NCBI RefSeq assembly: GCF_000379945.1
Contig: NZ_KB904124.1
Location: forward strand, 310,001 to 374,000
Length of the DNA: 64,000 nucleotides
Direction: 5' to 3'
From: Porphyromonas macacae DSM 20710 = JCM 13914
GTDB taxonomy: Bacteria; Bacteroidota; Bacteroidia; Bacteroidales; Porphyromonadaceae
The notes under the pieces were generated by a model. The model was not told where the DNA came from and did not search any database. It saw nothing but the letters and a program-made list of their open reading frames with translations. This document shows, piece after piece, positions 1 through 10,089 of the stretch. Both the position numbers and the translations under genes were made by a program. Position 1 is the first letter of the stretch, and the number at the start of each line of letters is the position of its first letter.

Positions 1-1
1 A

Positions 2-3000
2 GGGACCGGACGGGTACGTCCGGGTTCCGTACAGGTTACCGCAGGCGGGGTCACTCTTGCCGAACATATAGACTATGAAGTGGACTATGCCACCGGAGCC
101 GTACGTATCATCAACGAAGAGATTTTAGCTTCCGGGGTGCCGGTGGATATCCGCTATGAAGACCAGGGAACAGATCTGATACAGCGCAGGTCTGTTTTCG
201 GAGTCGATCTCAATTATGCCTTCAATCCCGAACTGAATATCGGAGCTACACTCATGCACCTGAGAGAAACGCCTCTGGATGCCAAAATGGCTTTCGGACT
301 CGAATCCATGCGCAATACACTCTGGGGTGTAAATCTGAACTGGCGAAAAAAGAGTACGAAGCTGACCGAATGGCTGGATGCCCTGCCTGCCGTAAAAGCC
401 TCCGAACCGTCTCATATCTCCTTCGATGCCGAATTTGCCCATCTTATTCCTGGGCGCTATAAAAGCCGTTATGCAGGCGATTACAGCTATATCGACGACT
501 TTGAATCCGCACGCAGTTATGATGATTTGCTCAACGCCTATTCCTGGAGTCTCTCCGCCACTCCGTGGGGAGTGCCCGGAGATGAGCTGGGAAACGAAGC
601 CCGTCTATCCGGAGACATCCGTTACGGCATGCACCGGGCTTTGCTTTCGTGGTACCATATCGACCCGTTGTTCATGCGCCCCGATGCCCGATATATGCCG
701 GCTTACCTGCGTGCCGACCCCAATCTGCTGAGCAATCATTACAGCCGTTCGGTAGAGGTGCATGAGCTGTTCCCTTTCCGGGATTTCTCTCTTTCCGCCA
801 TGAGCTATCTGCGCACGCTGAATGTCAGCTATTACCCCGAAGAGCGCGGTCCGTACAATCTGTCCACCGACAACCTGCTACCCGACGGACGTCTATCCGA
901 ACCTCAAAAAAACTGGGGCGGCATGATGCGTGCACTCAATCAGACCGACTTCGAGGAGGCAAATATCGCTTATGTGGAATTCTGGCTGCTCGATCCGTTC
1001 ATCTATCATCCGCAGTCTAAAGGTGGCAACCTCTGTTTACATTTGGGCGATGTCTCCGAAGATGTACTCCGGGACGGAAGAAAGTTTTTTGAAAACGGCA
1101 TGCCTGTGAACGATACGTCCGGAGCCACGGAACAGACCGTCTGGGGCAAGGTACCCGCTGTGCAGCCCGTATCCTCCGGGTTCGACAATACCGGTACGGG
1201 GCTAAGCCGGCAAGATGTCGGGCTGAACGGATTAAGTTCGGAAGAAGAAAAGCAAACACCGGTCTATGCCGATTACCTGAGCCGCCTGCACCGTATCGTC
1301 AGCCGGGAACAGATCGACCGCTGGGTGCAGTTGCCGGTAAGCCCTCTGACAGACCCCGCAGGCGACGACTTCGTTCATAGCCGGGACGAACGTTACGATC
1401 GCCTGCAGGCTTCCGTAACGGAGCGTTACAAATACTACAACGGCACGGAGGGCAACACGGCACGGAAAGCCGAGACCTCCACCGGAGAAACGGCCGCCCG
1501 CCTGTTACCCGATACAGAGGATGTAAACGGAGACAATACACTCACAGACCGGGAGCAGTATTACGAATATCGCATCGAATTGAAACCGTCTTATATGAAA
1601 CCGGGACAAAACTTCATAGCCGACAGCCGTACGGCCTCGGTCAGCCTGCCCAACGGAAAAACCGAAACGGTTACGTGGTATCTCTTCAAAATTCCCATTC
1701 GCGACTACACCGCACAGGTGGGGAACATGCGCGATTTCCGTTCTATCCGTTTTGCCCGCCTGTGCCTTCGTAATTTCGAGGAAGAAGTGCACCTGCGGTT
1801 CGGCACATTCAGGCTGGTGCGTGGCAGTTGGCGCCCGTACGAACAGCCTTTGAACGCTCCGGAAACATCCCCCGTAACGGATGCACGAATCACGGTCGGC
1901 ACGGTCAATCTGGAAGAAAACGGCGACCGCACCCCGGTCAACTATGTATTACCTCCGGGCGTAACGCAGAGTATAGACCGTTCCGGCCTCAATCCCTCAC
2001 GAGTCAATGAACAGTCTCTGAGTTTGCAGGTAGAAAATTTATCACCGGCCGATGCCCGGGCAGTATACAAAACAGGCAATTACGATTTGCGCAGATATAA
2101 GAAACTGCAACTGTTCGCCCATGCCGAACGGCTGATAAACAGCACATCGACTCCCGACGATAAAGATTTGGAGCTCTTTATTCGCTTAGGATCGGATTAC
2201 AGGCAAAATTATTATGAATACGCCCGCCCGCTACATCTGACCAAACCGGGTGTCTACAGTTCGGAAAACGAATTCGACCGTGAACAGGTTTGGCCTGAAG
2301 TCAACAGGATGAATATCCATTTACGCAGTCTCCCGGCTCTTAAACGCAAGCGCAATGCTGCCATAAGGAAAGCGGAGGCTTCGCTCTACGAGCCTTATAT
2401 CCGTGAAGACGAACATTCCTCCGGGGGGCGTCTGTCGGTGATGGGGCAACCCACGCTGTCCGATGTACGTGCTGTCATGATCGGAGTACGCAACCGATCC
2501 GGGCGGGTGCTCAGCGCAGAAGTCTGGGTGGATGAGTTCAGGCTCACCGATTACGATGAGGAAGGTGGCTGGGCGGCACGAGCCAATCTGGGCATGCAAC
2601 TGTCCGATATGGGCACGGTACATCTGGAAGCACGCCACTACTCGGCCGGCTTCGGAGCATTGGATCAGCGACTGCATGAACGGCGAATAGACCACCTGAC
2701 GCTGCTGGATTTTACGGCGCAGATGGATATGGGGCGCTTCCTCCCGGAAAAATGGAAGACAAGTATCCCCCTTTATGTTACGGCGCACAACGAGCAGAGC
2801 ACCCCGCTTTATAATCCCATAGACCCCGATGTATTACTGGACGATGCGCTGAAAGATGCTTCACGCTCTTCGGAACGGGATTCGATGCTCGACCTTTCCC
2901 GCAGTGTACAGCGCTCTCACAGCGTGGCTCTGACCAATGTGCGTGTGGGGATAAAAAGCAAAAACCCGATGCCTTATGATCCGGCCAACTTCAGTTTCAG

Positions 3001-5224
3001 CTATGCTCATAGCCGGGCACACAGTGCTACGCCCGAAGTTCGCTTCGACGACAGCCGCAACTGGAGCTCCGCCATCCATTACGATTACGCACCACGATTC
3101 AAACCGCTGCGCCCTTTGGCTTCTATGGCTTCGCATAAAAACGAGCGGTTCAGACCTCTGGCATATTACGCTGTGAACCTCTGGCCTTCCAAAATACATT
3201 TGAGTTCCTCGCTCAGGCGTTACTATCAGGAGCAGCAGATGCGCGAATACACCGCCCATTCCGAAGCCATCGTTACGCACCTGCAACATTTCTACTGGGA
3301 TCGTGAGATGCAGTGGCAGTGGGATCTGACTTCCGATCTGAAAATAAACTGGCAGAGCGGCACGCATGCACGCATAGAAGAGCCTTACCGGCGCGTAAAC
3401 AGACGTCTGGATCCGGACGGTTATCGTATCTGGCGCGATTCGGTGATGCGCAGTATCAGAGAACTTGGAGAACCGTTGAGCTACAGACGTATGGTTAATA
3501 TTACCTATGTACTGCCCACGGCCATGCTTCCGAAACTGACGTGGGTGCGAGGCGATGCGGCTTACAGCGCCATGTACAACTGGGAACGCGGAGCACAAAC
3601 ACCTGCAGGCACACCGGCCATGGGACATGTGATACGCAATAACAGCACTGCTGACCTCCATTTGACATTGGATCTTCTATCTTTTTACCGACAGAACCGG
3701 CATCTGCAATCGGCTTTACAGGGGATAGAAGGAACAGGATCTGCGCGCGATACGACAACACGAACCGCTCGGCTGTGGCGTTATGCCGCAATGATCGTGC
3801 GCCGCATACAGCTCAACCTCAGCCGGAGCAGCACCACCTATCTGCCGGGGTTCATCCCCGAGATAGCCCCGTTCGGCGGTCAGGCGCATACTCACGGAAG
3901 CCTTAGCCCGGGGTTGCCCTTTGCTTTCGGTTTTACCGGCGCAGACTTCATCGATCATGCAGCAGACCGGGGCTGGTTAGTGAAAAATAGCGGCAGAATA
4001 ACGCCAGCCACCTATTCCCGAACCAATACCCTCGATATGGTTGTCCGTCTGCGCCCGGCTCCTCATCTGGATATTACGTTAAACATGAACCGCACGGACA
4101 CGAGACGCACCGAAGTACAGTATATGTTGGATAACCGTCCCAGAACATACGGGGGATACTTCAATATGACCACCATAGGGCTACGCAGTTTCTTTAATCG
4201 AGGCTCGGCAGATAACGGTTACCGGTCTGCGGCCTTCGAGCAGTTGCTGGCAGCCCGGGAGTCTATTGCCGGAAGACTGCGCCGGCTGTATGAAGGAAAA
4301 GTTTACCCCGATGCCGGCTTCCTGCACGGAACGGAATACGCGGGTAAGGCCGTCGATCTCTCTTCCGTCGCTTTTGCAGCCAACAGTGCCGAAGTACTCG
4401 TATCTGCCATGCGCGCCGCCTATCTGGCAGGTGGGGAGGCCGGGCGCGTGTCTCTGAATCCTTTACCGTCCCTGCTATCCATGCTGCCCAACTGGAATGT
4501 AGTTTACAATGGATTTGGCGAATTACCGTTTATGCGAAAAATTTTCAGTCGTCTGGAGCTGAGTCATGCCTACCGGGGTGTTTATACAGTAGGGAACTAC
4601 ACATCCGTAAACGACTGGGCCGGTTACCGCGGGGAGCATTGGGGTTTTCTGCCCGATGAGAAAGGAGAACCGCGTGCAGCCATGCCCTATTTGATACCGA
4701 TGGTTTCGTTGCAGGAGGCATTCTATCCGCTCGTCGGCGTAGAAATCAGCATGTACAACGGCTTTACACTTAGCGGACACCGGCGTTACAGCCGTGGCGT
4801 ACTGTTGAATACCGGAGCGGCACAACTGATCGAGTCTTATACCGATGAATGGGCTTTGATAAGCAGTTATAAATGGAAGAACCTCCCTCGACTGGATTTG
4901 GATGCACTCTTCGGCAGACAGAAAACCGCAACCCCGCCAAGTGAAAAAGAACGCCGGCAGGGAGGGATACTTCTCCGTGTGGAGTACAGCCGCGGACATA
5001 CGCAAACCTTGATACGCAATATCGTAGCCGCCCGATCGCAGGCTACCACGGGCAATCTGAACAACCGTCTGCGCATGACCGCCGACTACGACCTCTCGCG
5101 CTATATCACCCTGCGCGGCTACTACGAATGGAACAGCAACAAACCGCTGGTCAGCGGCAACTCTTTCCCCGTCCACGATACACATTACGGCCTTTCTCTG
5201 CATTTCAACTTCTTACCGCAATAG
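2..5224 (+). CDS. sprA: SprA/Sov, type IX secretion outer-membrane translocon (5' end outside window)
   Basis: This is the C-terminal part, about 1740 residues, of the giant outer-membrane protein SprA (Sov in Porphyromonas), the beta-barrel pore through which type IX secretion cargo leaves the cell. The frame is already open at base 2, so the true start lies upstream; full-length family members are roughly 2400 residues. The visible N-terminal stretch (VDYATGAVRIINEEIL) matches the repeated strand motif of SprA. The rest is rich in alternating polar and aromatic residues typical of a barrel, and the protein ends in a strand-like segment (HYGLSLHFNFLPQ). PorV, a known SprA partner, is encoded 12 kb downstream at 17247. 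A perfect palindrome and dispersed repeat follow the stop codon. The call rests on recognised sequence style and length; the remaining uncertainty is mainly the missing 5' end. Confidence 0.93.
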   Translation, partial: GTGRVRPGSVQVTAGGVTLAEHIDYEVDYATGAVRIINEEILASGVPVDIRYEDQGTDLIQRRSVFGVDLNYAFNPELNIGATLMHLRETPLDAKMAFGLESMRNTLWGVNLNWRKKSTKLTEWLDALPAVKASEPSHISFDAEFAHLIPGRYKSRYAGDYSYIDDFESARSYDDLLNAYSWSLSATPWGVPGDELGNEARLSGDIRYGMHRALLSWYHIDPLFMRPDARYMPAYLRADPNLLSNHYSRSVEVHELFPFRDFSLSAMSYLRTLNVSYYPEERGPYNLSTDNLLPDGRLSEPQKNWGGMMRALNQTDFEEANIAYVEFWLLDPFIYHPQSKGGNLCLHLGDVSEDVLRDGRKFFENGMPVNDTSGATEQTVWGKVPAVQPVSSGFDNTGTGLSRQDVGLNGLSSEEEKQTPVYADYLSRLHRIVSREQIDRWVQLPVSPLTDPAGDDFVHSRDERYDRLQASVTERYKYYNGTEGNTARKAETSTGETAARLLPDTEDVNGDNTLTDREQYYEYRIELKPSYMKPGQNFIADSRTASVSLPNGKTETVTWYLFKIPIRDYTAQVGNMRDFRSIRFARLCLRNFEEEVHLRFGTFRLVRGSWRPYEQPLNAPETSPVTDARITVGTVNLEENGDRTPVNYVLPPGVTQSIDRSGLNPSRVNEQSLSLQVENLSPADARAVYKTGNYDLRRYKKLQLFAHAERLINSTSTPDDKDLELFIRLGSDYRQNYYEYARPLHLTKPGVYSSENEFDREQVWPEVNRMNIHLRSLPALKRKRNAAIRKAEASLYEPYIREDEHSSGGRLSVMGQPTLSDVRAVMIGVRNRSGRVLSAEVWVDEFRLTDYDEEGGWAARANLGMQLSDMGTVHLEARHYSAGFGALDQRLHERRIDHLTLLDFTAQMDMGRFLPEKWKTSIPLYVTAHNEQSTPLYNPIDPDVLLDDALKDASRSSERDSMLDLSRSVQRSHSVALTNVRVGIKSKNPMPYDPANFSFSYAHSRAHSATPEVRFDDSRNWSSAIHYDYAPRFKPLRPLASMASHKNERFRPLAYYAVNLWPSKIHLSSSLRRYYQEQQMREYTAHSEAIVTHLQHFYWDREMQWQWDLTSDLKINWQSGTHARIEEPYRRVNRRLDPDGYRIWRDSVMRSIRELGEPLSYRRMVNITYVLPTAMLPKLTWVRGDAAYSAMYNWERGAQTPAGTPAMGHVIRNNSTADLHLTLDLLSFYRQNRHLQSALQGIEGTGSARDTTTRTARLWRYAAMIVRRIQLNLSRSSTTYLPGFIPEIAPFGGQAHTHGSLSPGLPFAFGFTGADFIDHAADRGWLVKNSGRITPATYSRTNTLDMVVRLRPAPHLDITLNMNRTDTRRTEVQYMLDNRPRTYGGYFNMTTIGLRSFFNRGSADNGYRSAAFEQLLAARESIAGRLRRLYEGKVYPDAGFLHGTEYAGKAVDLSSVAFAANSAEVLVSAMRAAYLAGGEAGRVSLNPLPSLLSMLPNWNVVYNGFGELPFMRKIFSRLELSHAYRGVYTVGNYTSVNDWAGYRGEHWGFLPDEKGEPRAAMPYLIPMVSLQEAFYPLVGVEISMYNGFTLSGHRRYSRGVLLNTGAAQLIESYTDEWALISSYKWKNLPRLDLDALFGRQKTATPPSEKERRQGGILLRVEYSRGHTQTLIRNIVAARSQATTGNLNNRLRMTADYDLSRYITLRGYYEWNSNKPLVSGNSFPVHDTHYGLSLHFNFLPQ

Positions 5225-5295
5225 GATTTCTTCAGACTGTTTCCAAGGCGTTCGCAAAAGTCTATGATACAGCTTCTTACAAGCAAAGGAATTTC

Positions 5296-5422
5296 TTTGC
5301 CTGACGGTTGAAAATTCTTGTTAAGGAAAATAAAAATCCAAGTTAACTTCGTTGAAAATCCGTAGCGCTACGGATTTTTAACCGTTGCCCGAAGAATTTC
5401 GAACCGCCGGCCGGAGATTTTT
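5296..5422. repeat. Dispersed intergenic repeat, copy 1, with perfect 24-bp palindrome
   Basis: The gap between sprA and the TetR gene holds a diverged copy of the repeat seen at 54.2-54.4 kb. Bases 5332-5371 are identical over 40 bases to the reverse complement of 54248-54287. The flanks 5296-5319 (tttgcctgacggttgaaaa...) and 5388-5421 (gcccgaagaatttcgaacc...) resemble the ends of the other copy. Inside it, 5355-5378 is a perfect palindrome centred on gtagcgctac, followed by Ts; it may also end the sprA transcript. Nothing coding was seen here. Confidence 0.75.
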
Positions 5423-5505
5423 ACTCCTCTGAAAAAACGACACTCTCATCATAAAAAGAAAGAAATCAATCGATTCGGAAGATTGAAAATACTGTGTTTT
5501 AGGTA

Positions 5506-5537
5506 TTGAATTTTCGATTATTTCTCCATTATATTTG
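5506..5537 (+). promoter_or_regulatory. Bacteroidetes-type promoter for the TetR gene
   Basis: A TTG at 5506-5508 and TATATTTG at 5530-5537 are separated by 21 bases, matching the Bacteroidetes sigma-ABfr consensus (TTG, 19-21 bases, TAnnTTTG). Transcription would start near 5545, about 20 bases before the GTG start of the regulator. Confidence 0.7.
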
Positions 5538-5566
5538 TGCATTGATTAACCATAGCAAGGTTGTTT

Positions 5567-6205
5567 GTGAAAACCCGGGCGTCCGACAGAGCTAAAGAAA
5601 AAGAAGAAACCCGTAACCATATCATCGAGGTTACCAAGAAAGCTTTCTTAGAAAAAGGCTATCGTGGCGTATCTATGCGCGATATCTCGAACATGTCGGG
5701 AATCGGGTTGAGCAATATTTATAACTATTTCAAAAACAAGGAGGAAATTTTCAGTTGCATCGTTCATCCTGTATTGGAGGCTTTCAATGATATGCTTTCC
5801 AAACATAATGAAGAGCCGCAACTCTCTGTAGACTTTTTCTCTTCCCAGGATTTACAGTACGAATTCATCCGAATGACGCTTTCCATTGTCACTCAATTCC
5901 GGGAGGAACTCCAGATTATCCTTAACTCTTCGCAGGGATCTATCTTTGAAAATTTCAGACAGCAACTCATTAACCGGAACAAAACGATCGGCATACAATA
6001 CATAGAAGAAATGAAAAAACGTTATCCGGAACTGAACACGAATGTATCCTCACTTCTTATCGAACTGAACAGTATGAACTATGTCACAGTTTTCGACCTT
6101 ATTGTGGAGAATTACAATCGCCCGCAAAAAGAGATAGAGACATTCGTATCACAATATATTCAATACGGAACTGCAGGATGGAAAGAAATTATGCAAGTAC
6201 ATTAA
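5567..6205 (+). CDS. TetR/AcrR-family transcriptional regulator
   Basis: A 212-residue TetR-family repressor. The N-terminal helix-turn-helix spans about residues 12-60, with the characteristic SMRDISNMSGIGLSNIYNYF and the KNKEEIF that starts the next helix. The remaining ~150 residues are helical and would be the ligand and dimer domain, which is too divergent to name a ligand. I chose GTG 5567 because the AAGG at 5557-5560 lies six bases upstream; TTG 5561 in the same frame would leave no spacing. It sits on the same strand directly upstream of a TonB receptor and lipoprotein pair, separated by a strong hairpin terminator. It is therefore its own transcription unit and probably controls those two genes. 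That target is inferred from position only. Confidence 0.9.
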   Translation: MKTRASDRAKEKEETRNHIIEVTKKAFLEKGYRGVSMRDISNMSGIGLSNIYNYFKNKEEIFSCIVHPVLEAFNDMLSKHNEEPQLSVDFFSSQDLQYEFIRMTLSIVTQFREELQIILNSSQGSIFENFRQQLINRNKTIGIQYIEEMKKRYPELNTNVSSLLIELNSMNYVTVFDLIVENYNRPQKEIETFVSQYIQYGTAGWKEIMQVH

Positions 6206-6246
6206 TCCCAAGGCATTCACCGCCACAGTATCTAAAAACCCATAGC

Positions 6247-6279
6247 AAAAGTGTCCGACTCAAAGAGTCGGACACTTTT
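6247..6279 (+). terminator. Intrinsic terminator after the TetR gene
   Basis: A perfect 14-bp stem (aaaagtgtccgact, 6247-6260, with agtcggacactttt, 6266-6279) around a 5-base loop ends in a T run. It separates the regulator from the TonB receptor 60 bases further on. Confidence 0.88.
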
Positions 6280-6338
6280 GTTTCTGAACGAATCTGCATT
6301 TTGTTCTCACTGACCTTGACCTCAAAAACATTATCGAT

Positions 6339-8678
6339 ATGAAACAAACCAAATCTACTTTTCTCTTATTTTTCCTGTGTCTGAATATATTTACACTTGC
6401 AGCACAGACAGCAGTCCTAAAAGGGATAATCATCGACTCTAAAAACGAGGAACCGCTTATCGGAGCCTCCATTATACTGAACCCTCTTAAGAATGGGACT
6501 ACGACTGATAACAACGGAGAGTTCACTCTCCTCAACTTGCCGGCCGGCCGCTACGAAGCCTCCGTTTCCTACATAGGCTATGCTCCTAAAAAGGAAACCG
6601 TCATACTCAAAGCCGGCGAAACCAAATCCATCATTATCCGTCTGAAAAGCGAAGCCAAAAGCCTGAAAGAAGTAATCGTAACGGCAAAAAGCACGGCCCG
6701 CAAACTTCGTGAGCAAGCCATGCCCATTTCCGTTATCAATATGAATCAACTGCAGGGTACGGTCAGCAACGTACAGGATGTTTTATCCAAAACCATGGGC
6801 ATAACGATACGCTCTTCGGGAGGTGCAGGGAGCAAATCCCGTATTTCGGTCAGAGGACTCGAAGGCAAAAGAATCGGGTTCTTTATCGATGGAAGCCCCA
6901 TAAACGACAACTCCGATTTCGTGGATATCAACGATATACCCATCGAGATGATAGACCGCATAGAAATCTACAAAGGAGTGGTACCGGCTAAATTCGGCGG
7001 ATCTGCCGTGGGAGGAGCTGTCAACATCGTGATCAAGGAATATCCGCCGAAATATATCGACGCTTCCTATTCCATCGAAAGCTTCAATACGCACAAGTTT
7101 TCCCTTGTAACCAAACATAACAGTGCCCCAAAAGGATTGGAATTCGGCTTGGGAGGCTTTTATACGCATGCCGACAACGACTACAAAATGCAGTCGCCTT
7201 TCAACGATGATCTGATTATAAAAAGAGATCATGACCAATTCAAAAAGATGGCCTTGGGAGGCAGCTTCAAGGCGCGTAAATGGTATTTCGATCTGGTGGA
7301 GCTGGAAACAGTACTTCTTCGCAGCAAAAAACAGATTCAGGGAATCGAAAGCAATATACGAAAAGCTCACAGCAGAGCTAATGTTTTATTGATAAACAAT
7401 AAACTGGAGAAAGAAAACTTTTTGATCGACGGCTTAGACTTAGACTGGGCTGCTTACTATGCCTACACAAACTATTCGGTGATAGATACCGCTTCACAGC
7501 GCGTACAGTGGGACGGCACGATATTGCCGGGGGTTTCCTCCGAAGGAGGCGAAATCGGCTTGTGGGCTTCTAACTCGGATAATAAAAAACATACTACTGA
7601 AAATAAATTGAATCTGAACTATGTGCTGACGGAGAATCATTCATTAAACTTCAACTCTCTGTTTTCCTTTGCCTACGGCAATCCTAAAGACGAGACGAAA
7701 GAGCGCGCCATCGGATATAAAACGGATTTCGACAGTCACATGGTGAGTTGGGTGGCGGGACTCACATACGACTTCAGGGCCGGCAATGACCGGTTGTTAA
7801 ATTCCCTTTCCGGAAAATTCTATTATTATAATACAAAAACCCGCAAAGCAAGCATTGCCAGCCCTCAACCGCAGGATTTCAATATTAGAAAAACAGACTG
7901 GGGCGTAAACAATGCTTTCCGCTACCGGCTGATACCCAATCTAATGGTTAAAACAGCTCTCGGTTACGAAGTACGCCTGCCTTCCGAAAACGAACTGCTC
8001 GGCGACGGATTTCTGATTGCACCGGCCGGAAATCTCTCTCCGGAACGTAATGCAAATTTGAATGTGGGGATGCTCTTCGACCTTACGGGAAAACATTCCA
8101 CAAATCTTCAGGTAGAAGTCAACGCTTTTGCCATGTATCTGAAAAATATGATCAGATTTACCGGCGGAGTATTGCAATCGCAATATGAAAACTTCGGAGA
8201 AATGCGCACGTTAGGCATCGAGGCCGAAATAAAAGCGGATATTACATCCTGGCTGTACGGCTATGCCAACATGACCTATCAAGATCTGAGAGACACGCGC
8301 AAATACGAACAAAATACCTCTGTTCCCAACCCGACCAAAGGTTCGCGCATTCCCAACATACCGTACTTTATGGCCAATGCCGGATTCGAGTTTCACAAAG
8401 AAAATCTCTTTGGCGGAAAAGGGCAAAACACCCGTTTTTTCATCGACGGCTCTTTTGTGGAAGAATACCTTTACGACTTTGAGCAAAGCATCTATCAGGA
8501 AAGGCGCATACCTCGCACTTTCAGCTCCAATGCAGGTATCGAACACAGTATCCTGAACGGGCGTATCATCCTGAATGCCCGCATCAACAATTTGACCGAT
8601 ACGCGAATGCTATCCGAATTCAACCGTCCTCTGCCGGGGAGGAACTTCGGGTTTAGAATCCGTTATGTATTCAAATAA
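6339..8678 (+). CDS. TonB-dependent outer-membrane receptor
   Basis: A 779-residue TonB-dependent transporter. It has a signal peptide (residues 1 to about 22, ending LAAQ), a carboxypeptidase-like regulatory domain at about 23-108 (GIIIDSKNEEPLIGASI, then GEFTLLNLPAG), a plug domain at about 115-235 (ISVRGLEGKRIGFFIDGSP and GGSAVGGAVNIV), and a barrel ending in an aromatic strand (FGFRIRYVFK). Its overall form is that of FecA/CirA-type siderophore, haem or metal receptors rather than the longer SusC-type glycan receptors. A lipoprotein gene follows 41 bases downstream and is probably co-transcribed; a TetR regulator lies upstream. No TAnnTTTG box was found in the gap, so its promoter is unassigned. 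The substrate cannot be read from the sequence. Confidence 0.92.
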   Translation: MKQTKSTFLLFFLCLNIFTLAAQTAVLKGIIIDSKNEEPLIGASIILNPLKNGTTTDNNGEFTLLNLPAGRYEASVSYIGYAPKKETVILKAGETKSIIIRLKSEAKSLKEVIVTAKSTARKLREQAMPISVINMNQLQGTVSNVQDVLSKTMGITIRSSGGAGSKSRISVRGLEGKRIGFFIDGSPINDNSDFVDINDIPIEMIDRIEIYKGVVPAKFGGSAVGGAVNIVIKEYPPKYIDASYSIESFNTHKFSLVTKHNSAPKGLEFGLGGFYTHADNDYKMQSPFNDDLIIKRDHDQFKKMALGGSFKARKWYFDLVELETVLLRSKKQIQGIESNIRKAHSRANVLLINNKLEKENFLIDGLDLDWAAYYAYTNYSVIDTASQRVQWDGTILPGVSSEGGEIGLWASNSDNKKHTTENKLNLNYVLTENHSLNFNSLFSFAYGNPKDETKERAIGYKTDFDSHMVSWVAGLTYDFRAGNDRLLNSLSGKFYYYNTKTRKASIASPQPQDFNIRKTDWGVNNAFRYRLIPNLMVKTALGYEVRLPSENELLGDGFLIAPAGNLSPERNANLNVGMLFDLTGKHSTNLQVEVNAFAMYLKNMIRFTGGVLQSQYENFGEMRTLGIEAEIKADITSWLYGYANMTYQDLRDTRKYEQNTSVPNPTKGSRIPNIPYFMANAGFEFHKENLFGGKGQNTRFFIDGSFVEEYLYDFEQSIYQERRIPRTFSSNAGIEHSILNGRIILNARINNLTDTRMLSEFNRPLPGRNFGFRIRYVFK

Positions 8679-8719
8679 AAAACAAACCGTATTTCTAATA
8701 AATCAAATTCTAAAAAGCA

Positions 8720-10000
8720 ATGAAAAAGTATTTTATGCCGCTGACAATGACTGTAATGACAATGTTGCTGTTGCTCAGCTCCTGTAAAAAAGACAGTCCA
8801 TCCAACAACCCCGAATCGCCATTGGGCGGAACAGGCAACACTCTTATCATGACCGTCGTTCCGAACACGGATGGAATGTCCGGATCTCAGTTTGTCCGGC
8901 TCATAGAAGGCCTTCAGCCCCGGGTAGATAACAAAGAGGCTATTCCCGTTCCCTACAGCAGTGCCAACCCCTGCATTTTCGGGAATGACATTTATATCTT
9001 TCCGAGTTATATGAACGATGGGAAATTCGAAATCGTCAAGTACAGAAGGGAACAAAACCGGTTAAAAAAAGTCGGAACGATGAAAGTTCCCGAAAAATCA
9101 TCGGCAACGAATATCGTGGTCATAGCTGCCGATAAAGGTTATATAGCTTGTGCCGGTATCGGGAAAGTACTGATCTTCAACCCTGAGAAAATGCAACTGA
9201 CAGGAGAAATAGACCTGTCTTCTCTGGGACATCTGGATAAAGACCCGAATGTAGGAGCCATGATATATCGTGACGGTCATCTGTTTGTAGGGCTGAATCA
9301 AATGGTGGGCGGATGGGTTCCCCCTGCCGATTACACGAACACGGATATCGCCATTATCAACACTCAAACGGATAAGCTGGTAAAAATGATTTCCGAAACC
9401 ACGCACAACTTCTCCATGGCTACACGCCCCATCGATCCATATTCCATATTCATGGATGAGAACAGAGACATTTATGTAAGCTGCCTCGGAGGCTTCGGCA
9501 TGTTGCCGAATACGAAGCATAAGGCCGGCTTTCTTAGAATCAAAGCCGGTGCATTGGATTTCGACCCCACTTATGCGTGGGCTATTACGGGAGAAAAAAT
9601 AGCCGTCAAATTCGACAGCAAGCACAATCCTGTCGAATACGACAAAAATACAGCCGGGTTCATTGCTTCTATCCGTTATGTCAAAGACGGAAAGGCTTAC
9701 GGATATGTAGATATTCCCGGTTATTATAAAGAAGGGGAAACCGGGCACAATGCCATTTCCAATATGGCCGTAGAAATAGACTTGAAAAACAAAACTCTTC
9801 ACAAAATCGAAGGGCTCGACCTCTCCAACGGATACGGTATTTGTGTTGCTCCGTATGGAAGCGATCAGATTATTTTCGGAAATTCATCCAAAACATCGAA
9901 AGGAGTCTATTTATATAACAGAGTAACCCGAAAACTCTCCGAAAAACCGGTCATCGTGCCCAGTTCAAACATAATTATGCTACATCCGTTCTCTATATAA
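8720..10000 (+). CDS. Surface lipoprotein with propeller-like repeats, partner of the TonB receptor
   Basis: A 426-residue lipoprotein. The signal peptide ends in LLLLSSC with the lipidated Cys at residue 22, followed by KKD. The body alternates short beta-rich blocks such as NPCIFGNDIYIFPSYM, AADKGYIACAGIGKVLIFN and DENRDIYVSCLGG, which suggests a beta-propeller like the DUF4374/YncE-type proteins encoded beside TonB receptors in Bacteroidetes. It follows the receptor by 41 bases on the same strand and is followed by a hairpin terminator, so the two form a two-gene unit. A role in ligand capture at the outer membrane is inferred from this pairing. The exact family was not confirmed, and no type IX C-terminal signal is visible. 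Confidence 0.78.
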   Translation: MKKYFMPLTMTVMTMLLLLSSCKKDSPSNNPESPLGGTGNTLIMTVVPNTDGMSGSQFVRLIEGLQPRVDNKEAIPVPYSSANPCIFGNDIYIFPSYMNDGKFEIVKYRREQNRLKKVGTMKVPEKSSATNIVVIAADKGYIACAGIGKVLIFNPEKMQLTGEIDLSSLGHLDKDPNVGAMIYRDGHLFVGLNQMVGGWVPPADYTNTDIAIINTQTDKLVKMISETTHNFSMATRPIDPYSIFMDENRDIYVSCLGGFGMLPNTKHKAGFLRIKAGALDFDPTYAWAITGEKIAVKFDSKHNPVEYDKNTAGFIASIRYVKDGKAYGYVDIPGYYKEGETGHNAISNMAVEIDLKNKTLHKIEGLDLSNGYGICVAPYGSDQIIFGNSSKTSKGVYLYNRVTRKLSEKPVIVPSSNIIMLHPFSI

Positions 10001-10089
10001 TTATAATAGAGAAGCAGAGACTTCGGGCTGAAAGACCGAGAGGCCTGTATCGTTTTTTCAGTCCTAAAAACACATGATATTCTCACAGA

